Below are positions 49,330-60,004 of a DNA stretch of 64,000 nt, in pieces. Both the position numbers and the translations under genes were made by a program. Source of the stretch: a virus; the IMG/VR virus record IMGVR_UViG_3300044858_003476, positions 1-64,000 of that record; one strand, written 5' to 3'. The notes beneath the pieces are model-generated. The model saw only the letters and a list, made by a program, of their open reading frames with translations, was not told the origin of the DNA and made no database searches. Positions within the stretch are counted from its first letter, which is position 1; each line of letters opens with the position of its first letter.

Positions 49330-50020
49330 TATACTGCAGGAACTACGAGACTGGAAGAATGACTTTGGTAGTCTACTTGATAGTAAGCAGCTTATAGGAA
49401 CTATTGATTGGCAGCCCCTCTGGGAACGGTTAGTAGCTCTAGAGAGATTATTCAATGATCCTGTAATATCTGAACCACTGGATAACTATAAGGTGGCTCT
49501 CCGCCACCCTATTGATGCCTGTGGGATGACAGAATTTGTTGTGCAGATGGTAGAGAAGGGCTCCAGTGAGAATGATATATCCCGCGCCTTATCTATGCAC
49601 GGTGTTGATCTTACAGCGCGCCAGGTAGGTGAATGGGTAACCGCCTATAGAAGCGCGCCTATAATGGAGAGAGTAGAGTATCCTTATGGCTCTGTATTTG
49701 ATACTCAGACACAGCTACAGACTATATTCAATGATCTTAAAGCAGGTATTATAGCTCTCGAGTCGGCTGATAATGAACCATTTTTTAAGGCTAGGAAAGT
49801 CAAGGAGGAAATATGGGTATCTATGTTGCAGGAGCAGCGTCAACTACTGAAGGATGCGCGCTCACTGATGGAGACTGTCAAGCAATTCGAGGCCATAGAC
49901 CGATTCAAGCAAATTGTAATAGAGGAGGTGAACAAGGAGAATCCAGCTATAGCGAGTCGTATCTACCGGCGTATACAGTCGGCCAAGACACTCCTCAATA
50001 CGTTGGAGCCCCTCGCATAG
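49313..50020 (+). CDS. Helical protein with HTH, possible small terminase subunit
   Basis: 235 residues from ATG 49313. ENDISRALSMHGVDLTARQV looks like a helix-turn-helix; the C-terminal 100 residues are a coiled-coil (LQEQRQLLKDARSLMETVKQ). An N-terminal DNA-binding helix pair with a coiled-coil oligomerisation part suits small terminases. The large subunit is on the other strand 10 kb away, so the link is weak. Confidence 0.5.
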   Translation: MADYTNILQELRDWKNDFGSLLDSKQLIGTIDWQPLWERLVALERLFNDPVISEPLDNYKVALRHPIDACGMTEFVVQMVEKGSSENDISRALSMHGVDLTARQVGEWVTAYRSAPIMERVEYPYGSVFDTQTQLQTIFNDLKAGIIALESADNEPFFKARKVKEEIWVSMLQEQRQLLKDARSLMETVKQFEAIDRFKQIVIEEVNKENPAIASRIYRRIQSAKTLLNTLEPLA

Positions 50021-50283
50021 TGACATCACAGTATAGCACGCATATACTAGATGAATACTTTCTTTATAATAGCCTCAATGTATTCATCGGTACATTTATA
50101 TTTAGCCTAGGTGGTAGTATTAATTATGATAGATGTGGTTATACTTTCTATCAGGACATTCGAATAGGCTTTATCTATTGTGCTATTATCTGGTCTAGTC
50201 AACGCCCATTTCATCTGAAAATTAGAGGTAGGCTCATTGAAAACAAACTATCACGGCGGGAAGTATCTCAGATGGAACAATAG
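50020..50283 (+). CDS. Unknown 87-residue protein at the end of the plus-strand block
   Basis: GTG 50020 overlaps the previous stop by one base; the longer in-frame extension upstream lies inside the previous gene and is ignored. YFLYNSLNVFIGTFIFSLGG is hydrophobic, possibly a membrane helix; the end is basic (LKIRGRLIENKLSRREV). Confidence 0.5.
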   Translation: MTSQYSTHILDEYFLYNSLNVFIGTFIFSLGGSINYDRCGYTFYQDIRIGFIYCAIIWSSQRPFHLKIRGRLIENKLSRREVSQMEQ

Positions 50284-50617
50284 GGCGATAGTAAAAACAG
50301 TACAAAAAGCTAGTCGAGTGTTGTCGCACTGCCCAGCTTGAATTCAGTAAACGTTCTACCTATCGCTTCCCGCCTTGATTATCTCCACCGTAGAGTTTTA
50401 CCAGTTCTGTTACGGTACGGAGAAAAACGAACTCGTAGGGCTTGATCTCGCCCAGAGCTATGCCGTAAGCAAGGGGCTAATCTCAATAATGCAAAGTTAG
50501 GAAAGAGCCAGTACCCCTGCGGATACTGGCTCTTTATTCGTCCATGTCCTCCTCATCTTAGCTTATTAGAGTAGATTGAGTCAAGCTAATAATGTTAGGG
50601 ATTCCTGACACGAGGGC
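50284..50617. other. Convergent junction without genes, with structured-RNA signs
   Basis: 334 bases between the last plus-strand gene and the giant minus-strand gene. CTTCCCGCC at about 50366 is the exact complement of GGCGGGAAG at about 50255 (inside the upstream gene end), and CTATCG/CGATAG lie nearby. Several other blocks could pair (CTCGTAGGGCTTGATC, GCCCAGAGC). Ends with the terminator at 50505. A non-coding RNA is possible. Confidence 0.5.
50505..50536 (+). terminator. Terminator at the convergent junction
   Basis: GAGCCAGTA (50505-50513), 10-base loop, TACTGGCTC (50524-50532), then TTTATTC. Ends plus-strand transcription. In the other direction it precedes no A/T-rich tract of note. 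Confidence 0.85.
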
Positions 50618-53600
50618 CTAACCCATACGTAACATTACCTCTCTATCAAGTTTACCATCTAATCTATTGACCCAGAGACTATTATCGTCACTGGGTCTTG
50701 TTGTGACTGTTACTGTATTACCATTCTGCTCGGCGCTGGTCTCCTGAGATATTAGGGCTATATGGCCCCGTCGTGTTGCCTCCTCTGCTATCTCCTTCAG
50801 CTCGGGGCTGAAGTTACCATTATTGTTTATAATGGCTCGAGATTGAGTAGCGGGTGCAGGCCCACCTACTGTCTTACTAACGGCTATGGCTAGACGGGCC
50901 ACCTCTGTATTATAAGGAGTAGCTGACTGGGCTAGCTTATTCATAGTGTCTGATACAATAGCGCGAATAGCCGCCATGTTGTTCTTATACTGGCCTAGCA
51001 TCTGCTGCCTAGCGTATACTTTTATGGAGCCCCAATCACTACTGGCCCGCGCTGACTTGATCCAGCTGGTCTGTCCGAATATCTCTACGTTGAAGAGACG
51101 GGCCCGTCGTGCTATCTCTCTCTCTGTGAATGGATCTAGTAGTTGTATGTTACTATCTCCTCCATCAGGTGTCGGTAACAGCATAGCTGCCGTCCTATTA
51201 CCGGTAGAGTCCTTGCTAGCTTCGGCCCATCTATCCGCGTTGTATTGAAAAGCGCGCCCTGGCATAGCTAGTGTCATGCCACCTGGCCCTTGTTTATAAC
51301 GCGCTAGTAGATAATCTGTTGGCGTGACGAACATATTCAACCCTGTTATCTTACCCATACCCTCTACTGCGGCGCTACTACCACGAGCCAGTGTCTCGTG
51401 TACACCTGGGACAGCAGATATGGCCGTCCCTCCTAGGAAGCCCCCCAGGCCTGATTTAGCTATTAGACCCCAGCCCGCGCCCTTGAACCAACTTGCAGCC
51501 GCCCCGACTAGTGACATTACACCTAGTGCCATACCTATACCTGATGTAATGACGCCCTTGATCTCATCATTACCCAGTGATAGGACGCTGGGTATCTTAT
51601 CTCCTATTATGTCACCTATAGCTCTATCTACGCCGGCCCAGAATCTCTCACTAGCCTCACTGAAGTCCTGCCAGGCATTGCCCTTGGTGGCTGCCTCTAG
51701 GTGTTTATAGCCCCACGCAAATAGTCCTGTTGCTATACCTACACCTATTGCTACCACCCCTATTGCTGCTACTAGAGGGGCGGCTACGACTGCCGCGCCT
51801 ATAGCTCCTATTGCTTTAGCAGCCATTAGACCTGTGACTATACCAGTTATGGAGTTACGCACTGTCATACCAGCATGCTCCTCAAGTAGCTGTCTCTCTG
51901 CCTCAGTGTATAACTCATCTCGTTGAGATCGGCCGAGTCTTATGAATGCACTACCCACATCTAGACTCTCTATGCCCCCCCAGGCTGTCATAATGCCGCC
52001 GCCTAATGCCTGAAGCGATCCCCGTGCGCTGAGCCGCGCCTTAAAGAATGGGTAGACCTTTATCTCTGAAGGGTCAGCTATGGGGGCCTTACCGCTATCC
52101 CAGTGGAATATACGCTTCCATTGAGGTGCCTTCTTCCGCTCTATATCTATAATGCCGCCCTGCTTATTGGCCCAGTCCTCTACTCTCTGATTGCGACTAC
52201 GCAATACTTCTATATCAGTAGTGGCCCCCGCCATTATCAGCGCCCTCTCCTTTATCTCCTTGAATAGGAAGCCTAGTTCATTTAGTACGCTAGCGCTTAT
52301 GATGCGTATCTGTTCGTCTGATGTCAGACCACGGAAGCGCGATGATATCATGAAGGCATCACCAGGGCGGGGGTTAAGGGATATCTTACGTATAACCTCG
52401 CGCTCTATCGTCTCCTCGATGACCTGGCGTATACGACGTCTTAGGAATGAGTCAGCATCTCCATACTGTATCTTGAATGTCTCCTCGCTTAATCCTAGTA
52501 GTGAGTAGGCCTTCTGTGAGAAGGGGGCGGGCCCGTTATTAATTGATATATCGCTATCTAGTAGGTTTAGTATCTTAGTTAGGAAGCTATCGGGCCCGTT
52601 GCTTATAGCGTCATCTAGACTATCTACTAATTTACGTATTAGATCGTCCCTATCAGTTATACTGCGTACAGTGCTCTCGTTTATAATAGGGGCATCGTAT
52701 ACGCGCGCCATTAGAGTATCCATCCCGTCATTTGCAGTCATGCTCATGGAAGTATTGAGGAAATAACCTATTCTCCTCCCTACCTCTCCGCCCATGCCAT
52801 CAGGTGGACTGGCGTGTAGCGTATAGGTGAAGCGGCCCCGCTTTACCTCATACTTCATGCGGTTCTCTCCTAGGGGGCTCTTAGCCTGAGGTGCCGTTAT
52901 AATAAAGTGTTCTGCCCCCTCACTGGCCCACAGAACACGCAGCTCAGTCATAACGTTATCTATAGCTCGTGCCTGCTTACCTCCCTCTAGTACGCCAAAT
53001 AAACTCATCATCGCGCCTATAGCGCCCGCAATCATAGTGGCTGCAACGCCCCCAGCTAGACTCGTCATAATGGGTGTGTTGATTAGTGGTATCTTACCCC
53101 AGAAATTAACTAAGAAGGACCCTATCGTCCCCAGGATATTGCTCTCCTCTGTCCTCATTGATGTAGGCGCGCCCATCTCTAGCCAGTCTCCATCTGCAGC
53201 ATATATATCTACCCGTCTACCCCCTGTACGCCGTTCCGACGAGTACTTAATGAAGTTCTCGTACTGTACGAAGTTGAGGGGGTTAGCCACTCTGGATGTT
53301 AGACCAGGGAATGCAGTTTCTGCTAATAGTCGCATGTCTCCCTTACTCAACGATGCAATTAGCGTGTCTAGATATGACTTGGGTTTCTTACTATCCCGGG
53401 GATTCATACCATCAGGATTACCTAGATTAGTCATCTCAGATACTAGTGACTCGGGCCGCTGATATGCGAAGTTGCGTATTACCTGCAGGCGACTACTCAA
53501 CGCTATATTCATCAACGGATCCGCTCTATAGAGGGCCAGGCTGGCTCTATTAAGTGGGCTAGTTACGCGCCGGCGGTTCTTATCAGTCAGTGGGTCTAAT

Positions 53601-56600
53601 CGTGCTGTTAGACTAACTACGCTGATGGCCATAAACTTGCGCTGATCCTCTGATAAGTTATTCATCGAGGCATCAGTTATATTAGCCTTACGGTAGTCGC
53701 GCGCGTATAGCTGGCCCATGGCCCCTGCCTTGACCATCTTGAACATATAGGCTGGCGCTGTAGAATATACTGCCGTACTGATGTCCTGGTTAGTAGACTG
53801 TAGCTGCATGTAGAAGGTCTGCCGCGAGCCTAGCTCTCCCTCTCGCACACTAGTACCGAATACTAGGACACTCATAAATGGGTTACTGGCATTTAATACA
53901 AAGCTGCTGCGTAGGTTATCTATTGCAATACTCATACGCCCTACGCTGCTCTCTATGGGGTTGATTAAGCGCACGCCGCGCTTACGCTTATAGGCGCCAT
54001 CTGCCATTACAATCAGAGGCTCCAGGGGATCCGGTGCCACAGCTATATCCCGTCGTGTGACTAGGCGGAATGCATTAGACACGAACTCCAGCGGCGTGCC
54101 ATCCATAGCGTTATAGAAGCCCGCTGTTGCTTCCTCCTGACTACCTGAGCCAGATAATATAGCACCTACACCTAATAGAAGAGCAGTAGCGGCTATGTTC
54201 ACGGTGCCTAGCGCCGCTGCAGAACGCAATAGTCTATTACCGCCGGGCCCCAGTATTCTGGCGTTTCTATACTTGAGGTAGTCTCGGTTATCTACTAGGG
54301 TGCGTAGGTTCTCACCGTAATCTGTTAGTCTATAGTTATTTGCCTCGTCTATAATGTCCCGTACCTGGAAGTTAGATGGCCGTCGGCCGTGTTCATTCAT
54401 AGCATTATGGTATGCTGTGCCATGAGTTGTCTTCAGGTGTTCATCTAGTAAATCAAAGCTATGATAGCCCCGTCGATTATTACGGTAGTCTGATAGGTAG
54501 GTCTCTACAGTATTAAAGTCAGATCGTATGTCCCTCTCAAGAGAGGCTAGACGTAGCTTGCGTAGCACACCTAGTGGGTTCAGTGGGTGCATCTTACCTA
54601 CCTTGGCCCTCATTCTACGATACCGCTCTATAGTAGCGCCTGGGTCTAGCCCGAGGTCTGCTAGTTCTACTACTGCCATAGCGTTCACGCCAGCATAGAG
54701 CCCTACTGTAGCTAGTCGAGTTATGACATTGTCGTCCATGCCCTCACTTATATTCCACCCAGTCTTAGTCTGGAATAGGGCCGCTGTAGTGCCAAGAAGT
54801 AGTGGCATGCGATAGGCCCGCCATCTGCGTAGACCCGTATGCATACCGCGGGCTATCTTAATATCATCCATACCTGTTATTCGCGCTACACGAGATTGTA
54901 GCGCCGCTACCTTCTTACGCCATGGATCGTGCTTCATAGCGAAGGAATATGCGAAGGCCAGAGAAGTACCTACAAGTAGAGAACTTGTTAGTGGACTCGT
55001 GCCCGTTAGTCCAAATAGTACGCCTAGCACAGGCGGTACAATAAAGTTACTCAGAGCTATGACCTTAGCTAGTCTTCTATCTAGCTTGTCGAATCCCTGT
55101 AGTGCTCCGTAACTAAACCCCGCCATTGTGTCTATTACCTTACCTGAGTAATGCCAGAAGGAGCCCGCCGCAGTTCGTGCACCTGCTATGGGTATATTCA
55201 TAGCCCGGCCGCCCCAGTCATCTACTAGTACTGCTAAGTTAGTCATCTTATTGCTGAGATCCTTCGCACCCGCACCTATCGTGGGATCGCGTAGTATCTT
55301 AGAGCGCGCATACTCTGGTAACAGAGCAGACAGACTAACTAGACCCGCCGTTAACGATACTGCTAATGATACATTACCAGCGCTCTGTATGTAATTAATA
55401 ACGTTATCCTTCTCCTGGTTATATATGAAGGCCTCAGCATAAGGCTTATTAGCGTCGAAGGCCAGGGGGGCTGACACGCTCATAGAGATACCCAGTACAG
55501 GTGCTGATTGTACCCCCATACTATAACTGTATACGCCCTTATCTATCTCAGAATCACGGCGCCGTGACTCCGCTATGAAGAACTGTATGTAGGACGTGGG
55601 GGCCTGACTCGCGTAGACCTCTATAGTTTTGGCCCGTCGACTTATAGCTGCTACTGGTGTGTGAGCGCTAATACGTCCTGCTACGAATGCAGACCATGCC
55701 TCTAGAGTCCTCTCAGTTCTATTGCCAACTAGCCCGCCTGCATCGACCCTATTGAGTACTGATTGTTTCCATGCCTGGAGACTACCTACTGTTGCGTAAT
55801 TCTCGTCTAGTACCTGTCCCTCTTGTCCTGTCATGCGGTTGAAGGTATTCATTATAAAGTTACCTACACCAGTGATGACGCGGGGGGCCCATAGTAGCGC
55901 TGCTGTAGTTAGACCCCACGTCATGAATCTATTACCCTTCTTGACTAGAGTGCCTCGCTTCAGTACCTCCTCCGCCTCTGCGGATATTAGACGACTGCCA
56001 CCACTGGCATACAACTCATCGCTGAGACTATACCGGTTAATAGCCATACTGCCGAATACCTCACTACCTACATAGCCCCCGGCTACTGCTAGCGCTGTAT
56101 AGGCGGCCCCCATGACGGGCCCCTCGAGTACTAGATTGCGGTTATTGTAGCGCACCTCCTCTACGTCGACAGCACCGAACTGTAGGTTAATAGAACGCAG
56201 GAAGCTAGGCCCACTGGCATCTAGTATATTAGCTAGGCCAGTCTGTACGTTCATAAGGGCTAATACAGAGGCACCTATAATACCCTTATTGCGGAAGAAC
56301 GATGAGGTCAGGAAGCGACTATTACGCCCTGATATTAACCTGAATAGATCCTCTTGAGCTGCCGTAGCCCCCGCTGCCCGTTGTACTGCTTGCTGATAGT
56401 GAGGACTATTCTGTATGGCCTGATTGTAGACTATCAGCTGATCTACAAACTTAGCAACTAACTGGCGCTGCTCCGGAGTTTGTGCATTACCTATCTGACG
56501 ACTACCTTGTCCGTTAATGCCTACCTCCCATGTTAGTAGGTTCTCTACTAACATCTGTCTCTCTAACTTCATGAGTTCTTTATACTCTACAGCTAGATTA

Positions 56601-59314
56601 GTAGTTGCTATGGGTCCTATACCCATAAATAAGTTATTGCCCTGGAGGCGCGCCTTAGTAGAACGCATTACTCCCCCCAGCATAGCACCTCCTCGCATGA
56701 GGAGACCCTTCATACCGCTAGTGTTATTCTCGCTACTACTGACTATGTAGTTGAGGCTCTGGCTTCCAGTACCTAAGATTCTATGGAAGGATTCTGCCAT
56801 CTCACTAAAGCTGAATACCTCTGCCATACTCACAAAGGAGCGGCTGTCTTCCTTACCCTGTCCCCATCCCCAGCGCCAGGGTGCAGCAGGTAGACTAGCC
56901 CCTACCTCGTCAATTAGTATTGCTAATTCTCGTTGTCTCTCAAATCCTATGTTAGTGGCCTTGAGCGACACTAGGAATGGCTCCATCTCACGCGAGACTG
57001 GGTTAGGCCTCTCTTCAAAAGTGGCCTCTAGACCAATAGGGCGCCGTAATGAATCGTGGAAGGCATCCGCAGAGCGCCTTAACTTAATGTCCTCTGCACT
57101 CCCCCTCTCATAGGGATTCATAACATCTAGTATGAAGGGCTTAGTTATATACTCGAAGAAGGTGGACCCCCTCTCTCTATAAAATAGGTTATTGAGAGCG
57201 GGCAATGTATTTATACGATTAGTGTAATAGTTGTCGAGGGTGCCTCCGCTAAGCCCCTGAACCTCTTGCATGTATTTAGCTAACTCGAAATTATCGACGG
57301 GGGAAAAGTCTAGTATAGGCGTGTGCTGAGGATATCTTTTTCCTCTTGTCTTCTGTACAGCGCTGTCGATAGTGCCCTGGACCATCGACTTATTTAGTTC
57401 TGCAGTTATATAGCCTAGGGGTATACCTACACTGAAGTATAGCCCCATACTGGCCGCTGTAGTCATTACAAAGCTACTAGCAAATGTAAGCGCATTCTCG
57501 TATACACCAGCCACCGGTACCATACTATCGCGCGTCTCATCGTAGTCGAAGAACGTGCCGTAGTATGTCAGTGTTCTATCTAGTACTGCACCGAAGGCCC
57601 CCGTTATACTAGGTAGGGCCCCCACCTCATCCTTATATAGCCTGCCGAAGCCGGCCATGATAGTGTATTCATTAATGAGAGAGCCTAGGCCTGGTGATAA
57701 TAGAGCTCTATCGTAATCGCGGACCTGGTCTGGCACAGCACTGGGGGCCCCACTTAGCGCAGCGCGCGCTAGGTAGTTCTGCGTAGCTATGCCCGGCCTA
57801 TTGGTATAAGACTCTAATGATTCTCTCCAGTCTAAGTGCCCGCTTACTCGAGCGCGGGCTGCGTTATTGATAGCCACCTCATAGAAATGAGAGGCCCCCA
57901 GGAAGCTGGGTAGTTGAGATATAGTAGTACCAGTAGTAGCACGTATAAATGACTTATTGGTATAACCCATCTGCGTCATCGCTATATCGGAGACGTTGAA
58001 CTCATTATCAGACAATAACATGCCCTTATAATACGAGAAGGCAGCGGGGTCATCCTCGCTAGTCAGCCGTATCATGATCTCCCTATTGTGCTGAGCACTG
58101 AAGCGTCGAGTGCCCATATAGAGTACATCGGTGCCATTCTCGTCTATATTCTCAAATAGGTGTTTATTATAATGAGTACCTACGTTAGAGCCCACTATAA
58201 CACCGGCCTGCTGCAGGCGATGGTGTACATTGGAATCTACCTGGCCACTAGTAGCCATTAATATTGGTATGTCGGAGGCCCGCTCTACTATAGTGTTCTC
58301 GAAGTTCTCTAGTCTGGCGTAGTGAGTCCTATCTAAATTATTATCTCGACTGATGATTTCTCCATCATCATCTCTTGCTTGAGCTAGGCTCCAGCTTGCT
58401 GGGCTCAGTACTATGCCATTGGCCCTCTGCGCGTCGCGGGTCATGGCTAATATAGCTTCTGACTCACCTAAGATGAATCTATTGCTAGAAGTATCTAGCT
58501 CCCTGCCCTCTGCTAGGGAACGCATATAAGTGCGGAGTTCAGTAACAAACTTAGGGTTAGTGGTTTCGTAGAATACATCCTTTTTATCAGACTTAAGGCC
58601 TATGTCAAGAAGACTACTATTAGTATTCCTGAGCATTACGCCAGCGCCCATGAGTAGAGGAGCGGCTATAGCTCCTACTATACCTAGTCGGGGGGCCCTG
58701 CCTGATATTATAGCGCCGGCTCCTGCGATACCTGATACTACCGCTCCTATCTCGAGGGCATTAGTTCCGTACTCTGTTATATAAGGGGCCGTGTGTATTC
58801 TACCTACATTGGTACCGTCTTCTCTGGTGATCAACTCGAGTTTAGAGTGCATCAGCGTAGTACCCTGATCATTATCAGCAGTATAGGGTATGACGTCTAG
58901 ATTATCAGATGCCGCCTTTAATGCCTCTGACTCTCTCTTAGATATAGTCATGTCAACTACGACAGTACCACCTACCTTATCATATAAATCCATCTCATTA
59001 GTAAATATACCCTCTGCCATCTTTATATATGGCTTCATGCTCTGATAGAATTTATCTTGCCTCTCTTGGCCTATTGTCCTGAAGCTCTCTTTATTAAAAG
59101 TATCGTGTAATAACTCTAGGGTAAAATCCGAGTGGAACCTATTGTGTGAAAACAAAGCTGCTTGTAGAGTACCTGGGCGCGCATCTCTTAGAAAGCGCTG
59201 AGTCTCACTAAGAGATGACACGCCGAATCGGCTAGAGTGGCCCTCTAGTGAACCAACACCAGCCGATGGGTATTTACCCGCCGCCTCTATTTGTTTTAGT
59301 AGATCCGATTCCAC
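50618..59314 (-). CDS. Giant 2898-residue virion-like protein with PLD-like N-terminus and many membrane segments
   Basis: Residues about 55-420 resemble a phospholipase D-type fold in two halves: TTLMHSKLELI (HSK 156-158) with YGTNALEIG, and THYNKHLFENID (H381, K384) with YMGTRRFSAQHNREIMIRL. The second His/Lys spacing is off-standard. After that come about a dozen hydrophobic stretches of 20-40 residues, for example SGIAGAGAIISG, AIGAAVVAAPLVAAIGVVAI, ALGTVNIAATALLLGVGAIL, mixed with polar helical text. Length and placement in the structural block suggest an internal or ejected virion protein, or tape measure. It overlaps the next gene by 19 bases. No homologue is recognised. Confidence 0.75.
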   Translation of the reverse strand: MESDLLKQIEAAGKYPSAGVGSLEGHSSRFGVSSLSETQRFLRDARPGTLQAALFSHNRFHSDFTLELLHDTFNKESFRTIGQERQDKFYQSMKPYIKMAEGIFTNEMDLYDKVGGTVVVDMTISKRESEALKAASDNLDVIPYTADNDQGTTLMHSKLELITREDGTNVGRIHTAPYITEYGTNALEIGAVVSGIAGAGAIISGRAPRLGIVGAIAAPLLMGAGVMLRNTNSSLLDIGLKSDKKDVFYETTNPKFVTELRTYMRSLAEGRELDTSSNRFILGESEAILAMTRDAQRANGIVLSPASWSLAQARDDDGEIISRDNNLDRTHYARLENFENTIVERASDIPILMATSGQVDSNVHHRLQQAGVIVGSNVGTHYNKHLFENIDENGTDVLYMGTRRFSAQHNREIMIRLTSEDDPAAFSYYKGMLLSDNEFNVSDIAMTQMGYTNKSFIRATTGTTISQLPSFLGASHFYEVAINNAARARVSGHLDWRESLESYTNRPGIATQNYLARAALSGAPSAVPDQVRDYDRALLSPGLGSLINEYTIMAGFGRLYKDEVGALPSITGAFGAVLDRTLTYYGTFFDYDETRDSMVPVAGVYENALTFASSFVMTTAASMGLYFSVGIPLGYITAELNKSMVQGTIDSAVQKTRGKRYPQHTPILDFSPVDNFELAKYMQEVQGLSGGTLDNYYTNRINTLPALNNLFYRERGSTFFEYITKPFILDVMNPYERGSAEDIKLRRSADAFHDSLRRPIGLEATFEERPNPVSREMEPFLVSLKATNIGFERQRELAILIDEVGASLPAAPWRWGWGQGKEDSRSFVSMAEVFSFSEMAESFHRILGTGSQSLNYIVSSSENNTSGMKGLLMRGGAMLGGVMRSTKARLQGNNLFMGIGPIATTNLAVEYKELMKLERQMLVENLLTWEVGINGQGSRQIGNAQTPEQRQLVAKFVDQLIVYNQAIQNSPHYQQAVQRAAGATAAQEDLFRLISGRNSRFLTSSFFRNKGIIGASVLALMNVQTGLANILDASGPSFLRSINLQFGAVDVEEVRYNNRNLVLEGPVMGAAYTALAVAGGYVGSEVFGSMAINRYSLSDELYASGGSRLISAEAEEVLKRGTLVKKGNRFMTWGLTTAALLWAPRVITGVGNFIMNTFNRMTGQEGQVLDENYATVGSLQAWKQSVLNRVDAGGLVGNRTERTLEAWSAFVAGRISAHTPVAAISRRAKTIEVYASQAPTSYIQFFIAESRRRDSEIDKGVYSYSMGVQSAPVLGISMSVSAPLAFDANKPYAEAFIYNQEKDNVINYIQSAGNVSLAVSLTAGLVSLSALLPEYARSKILRDPTIGAGAKDLSNKMTNLAVLVDDWGGRAMNIPIAGARTAAGSFWHYSGKVIDTMAGFSYGALQGFDKLDRRLAKVIALSNFIVPPVLGVLFGLTGTSPLTSSLLVGTSLAFAYSFAMKHDPWRKKVAALQSRVARITGMDDIKIARGMHTGLRRWRAYRMPLLLGTTAALFQTKTGWNISEGMDDNVITRLATVGLYAGVNAMAVVELADLGLDPGATIERYRRMRAKVGKMHPLNPLGVLRKLRLASLERDIRSDFNTVETYLSDYRNNRRGYHSFDLLDEHLKTTHGTAYHNAMNEHGRRPSNFQVRDIIDEANNYRLTDYGENLRTLVDNRDYLKYRNARILGPGGNRLLRSAAALGTVNIAATALLLGVGAILSGSGSQEEATAGFYNAMDGTPLEFVSNAFRLVTRRDIAVAPDPLEPLIVMADGAYKRKRGVRLINPIESSVGRMSIAIDNLRSSFVLNASNPFMSVLVFGTSVREGELGSRQTFYMQLQSTNQDISTAVYSTAPAYMFKMVKAGAMGQLYARDYRKANITDASMNNLSEDQRKFMAISVVSLTARLDPLTDKNRRRVTSPLNRASLALYRADPLMNIALSSRLQVIRNFAYQRPESLVSEMTNLGNPDGMNPRDSKKPKSYLDTLIASLSKGDMRLLAETAFPGLTSRVANPLNFVQYENFIKYSSERRTGGRRVDIYAADGDWLEMGAPTSMRTEESNILGTIGSFLVNFWGKIPLINTPIMTSLAGGVAATMIAGAIGAMMSLFGVLEGGKQARAIDNVMTELRVLWASEGAEHFIITAPQAKSPLGENRMKYEVKRGRFTYTLHASPPDGMGGEVGRRIGYFLNTSMSMTANDGMDTLMARVYDAPIINESTVRSITDRDDLIRKLVDSLDDAISNGPDSFLTKILNLLDSDISINNGPAPFSQKAYSLLGLSEETFKIQYGDADSFLRRRIRQVIEETIEREVIRKISLNPRPGDAFMISSRFRGLTSDEQIRIISASVLNELGFLFKEIKERALIMAGATTDIEVLRSRNQRVEDWANKQGGIIDIERKKAPQWKRIFHWDSGKAPIADPSEIKVYPFFKARLSARGSLQALGGGIMTAWGGIESLDVGSAFIRLGRSQRDELYTEAERQLLEEHAGMTVRNSITGIVTGLMAAKAIGAIGAAVVAAPLVAAIGVVAIGVGIATGLFAWGYKHLEAATKGNAWQDFSEASERFWAGVDRAIGDIIGDKIPSVLSLGNDEIKGVITSGIGMALGVMSLVGAAASWFKGAGWGLIAKSGLGGFLGGTAISAVPGVHETLARGSSAAVEGMGKITGLNMFVTPTDYLLARYKQGPGGMTLAMPGRAFQYNADRWAEASKDSTGNRTAAMLLPTPDGGDSNIQLLDPFTEREIARRARLFNVEIFGQTSWIKSARASSDWGSIKVYARQQMLGQYKNNMAAIRAIVSDTMNKLAQSATPYNTEVARLAIAVSKTVGGPAPATQSRAIINNNGNFSPELKEIAEEATRRGHIALISQETSAEQNGNTVTVTTRPSDDNSLWVNRLDGKLDREVMLRMG

Positions 59315-59931
59315 TGTTCATTGACCTCTATATTATCTGTATAGGAGACCTCTACCGGCACTACCGGTGTATCGTATTCTACTACTACGGGATCATTATT
59401 AGGTAATTGTATCTCTGCCTTGAAGCGCTCTGCTCGACTAGTGCTCTGGTCCTTGACGGTGTAATCTACACTAGCACCCAGTGCATCTTTAACAATGATG
59501 CCTGTCAGTATATCGGGGTAATCGAATAAACTAATTATATTGTCTACCGGTGTCACCTCTATACGCTCGCGGCCGGTAGACGTACCTATCCACCAGTATC
59601 GTGTGTCTACTAATGACTCTTGATAGTCCAGGACTACGCGCCCTGGTACCTTAGATTGTTGTCTCCATCTCCAGATCTCTATCTTATAGGCATTCTCTAG
59701 TCTGAATGCCTCGCTGGCTCGCGGCGTGCTGTACTGGGGGTAGGCTAGCGGTATATACTCTGGCTCGCAGGGGGCCAGCAATAAGCGTAGTGGTATAGTC
59801 GACTGGAGGTGTATTCTCTGACTGGTGCCAGGCGTGACCCCACGGAGAGAACGCGGCGGTGTGATATACAGGTAGTATCGCCACGAGCTGAATAATTCCT
59901 GGAACTTAAATACAACTGGAGATAATTTCAT
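59296..59931 (-). CDS. Unknown structural-block protein, 211 residues
   Basis: Minus strand, ending inside the start of the giant gene. Beta-rich text (YYLYITPPRSLRGVTPGTSQ, YWWIGTSTGRERIEVTPVDN, VVVEYDTPVVPVEVSYTD) typical of virion or tail-type proteins. No signature. Confidence 0.6.
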   Translation of the reverse strand: MKLSPVVFKFQELFSSWRYYLYITPPRSLRGVTPGTSQRIHLQSTIPLRLLLAPCEPEYIPLAYPQYSTPRASEAFRLENAYKIEIWRWRQQSKVPGRVVLDYQESLVDTRYWWIGTSTGRERIEVTPVDNIISLFDYPDILTGIIVKDALGASVDYTVKDQSTSRAERFKAEIQLPNNDPVVVEYDTPVVPVEVSYTDNIEVNEQWNRIY

Positions 59932-60004
59932 TATGGTTATGGCGCGCCTGGGGACAGCTTTTAATACATCATGGATTAGATGAGCTTATCTATTGTGGAC
60001 TTGA

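Noticed and set aside
49813-50019. N-terminal extension of the last plus-strand gene
   Set aside because: It lies wholly inside the coiled-coil gene in another frame; GTG 50020, overlapping the previous stop, is a better start.
50946-58784. Several plus-strand open frames of 60-140 residues opposite the giant gene
   Set aside because: All lie antisense to a continuous 8.7-kb frame, have odd composition and no start signals; they are shadows.
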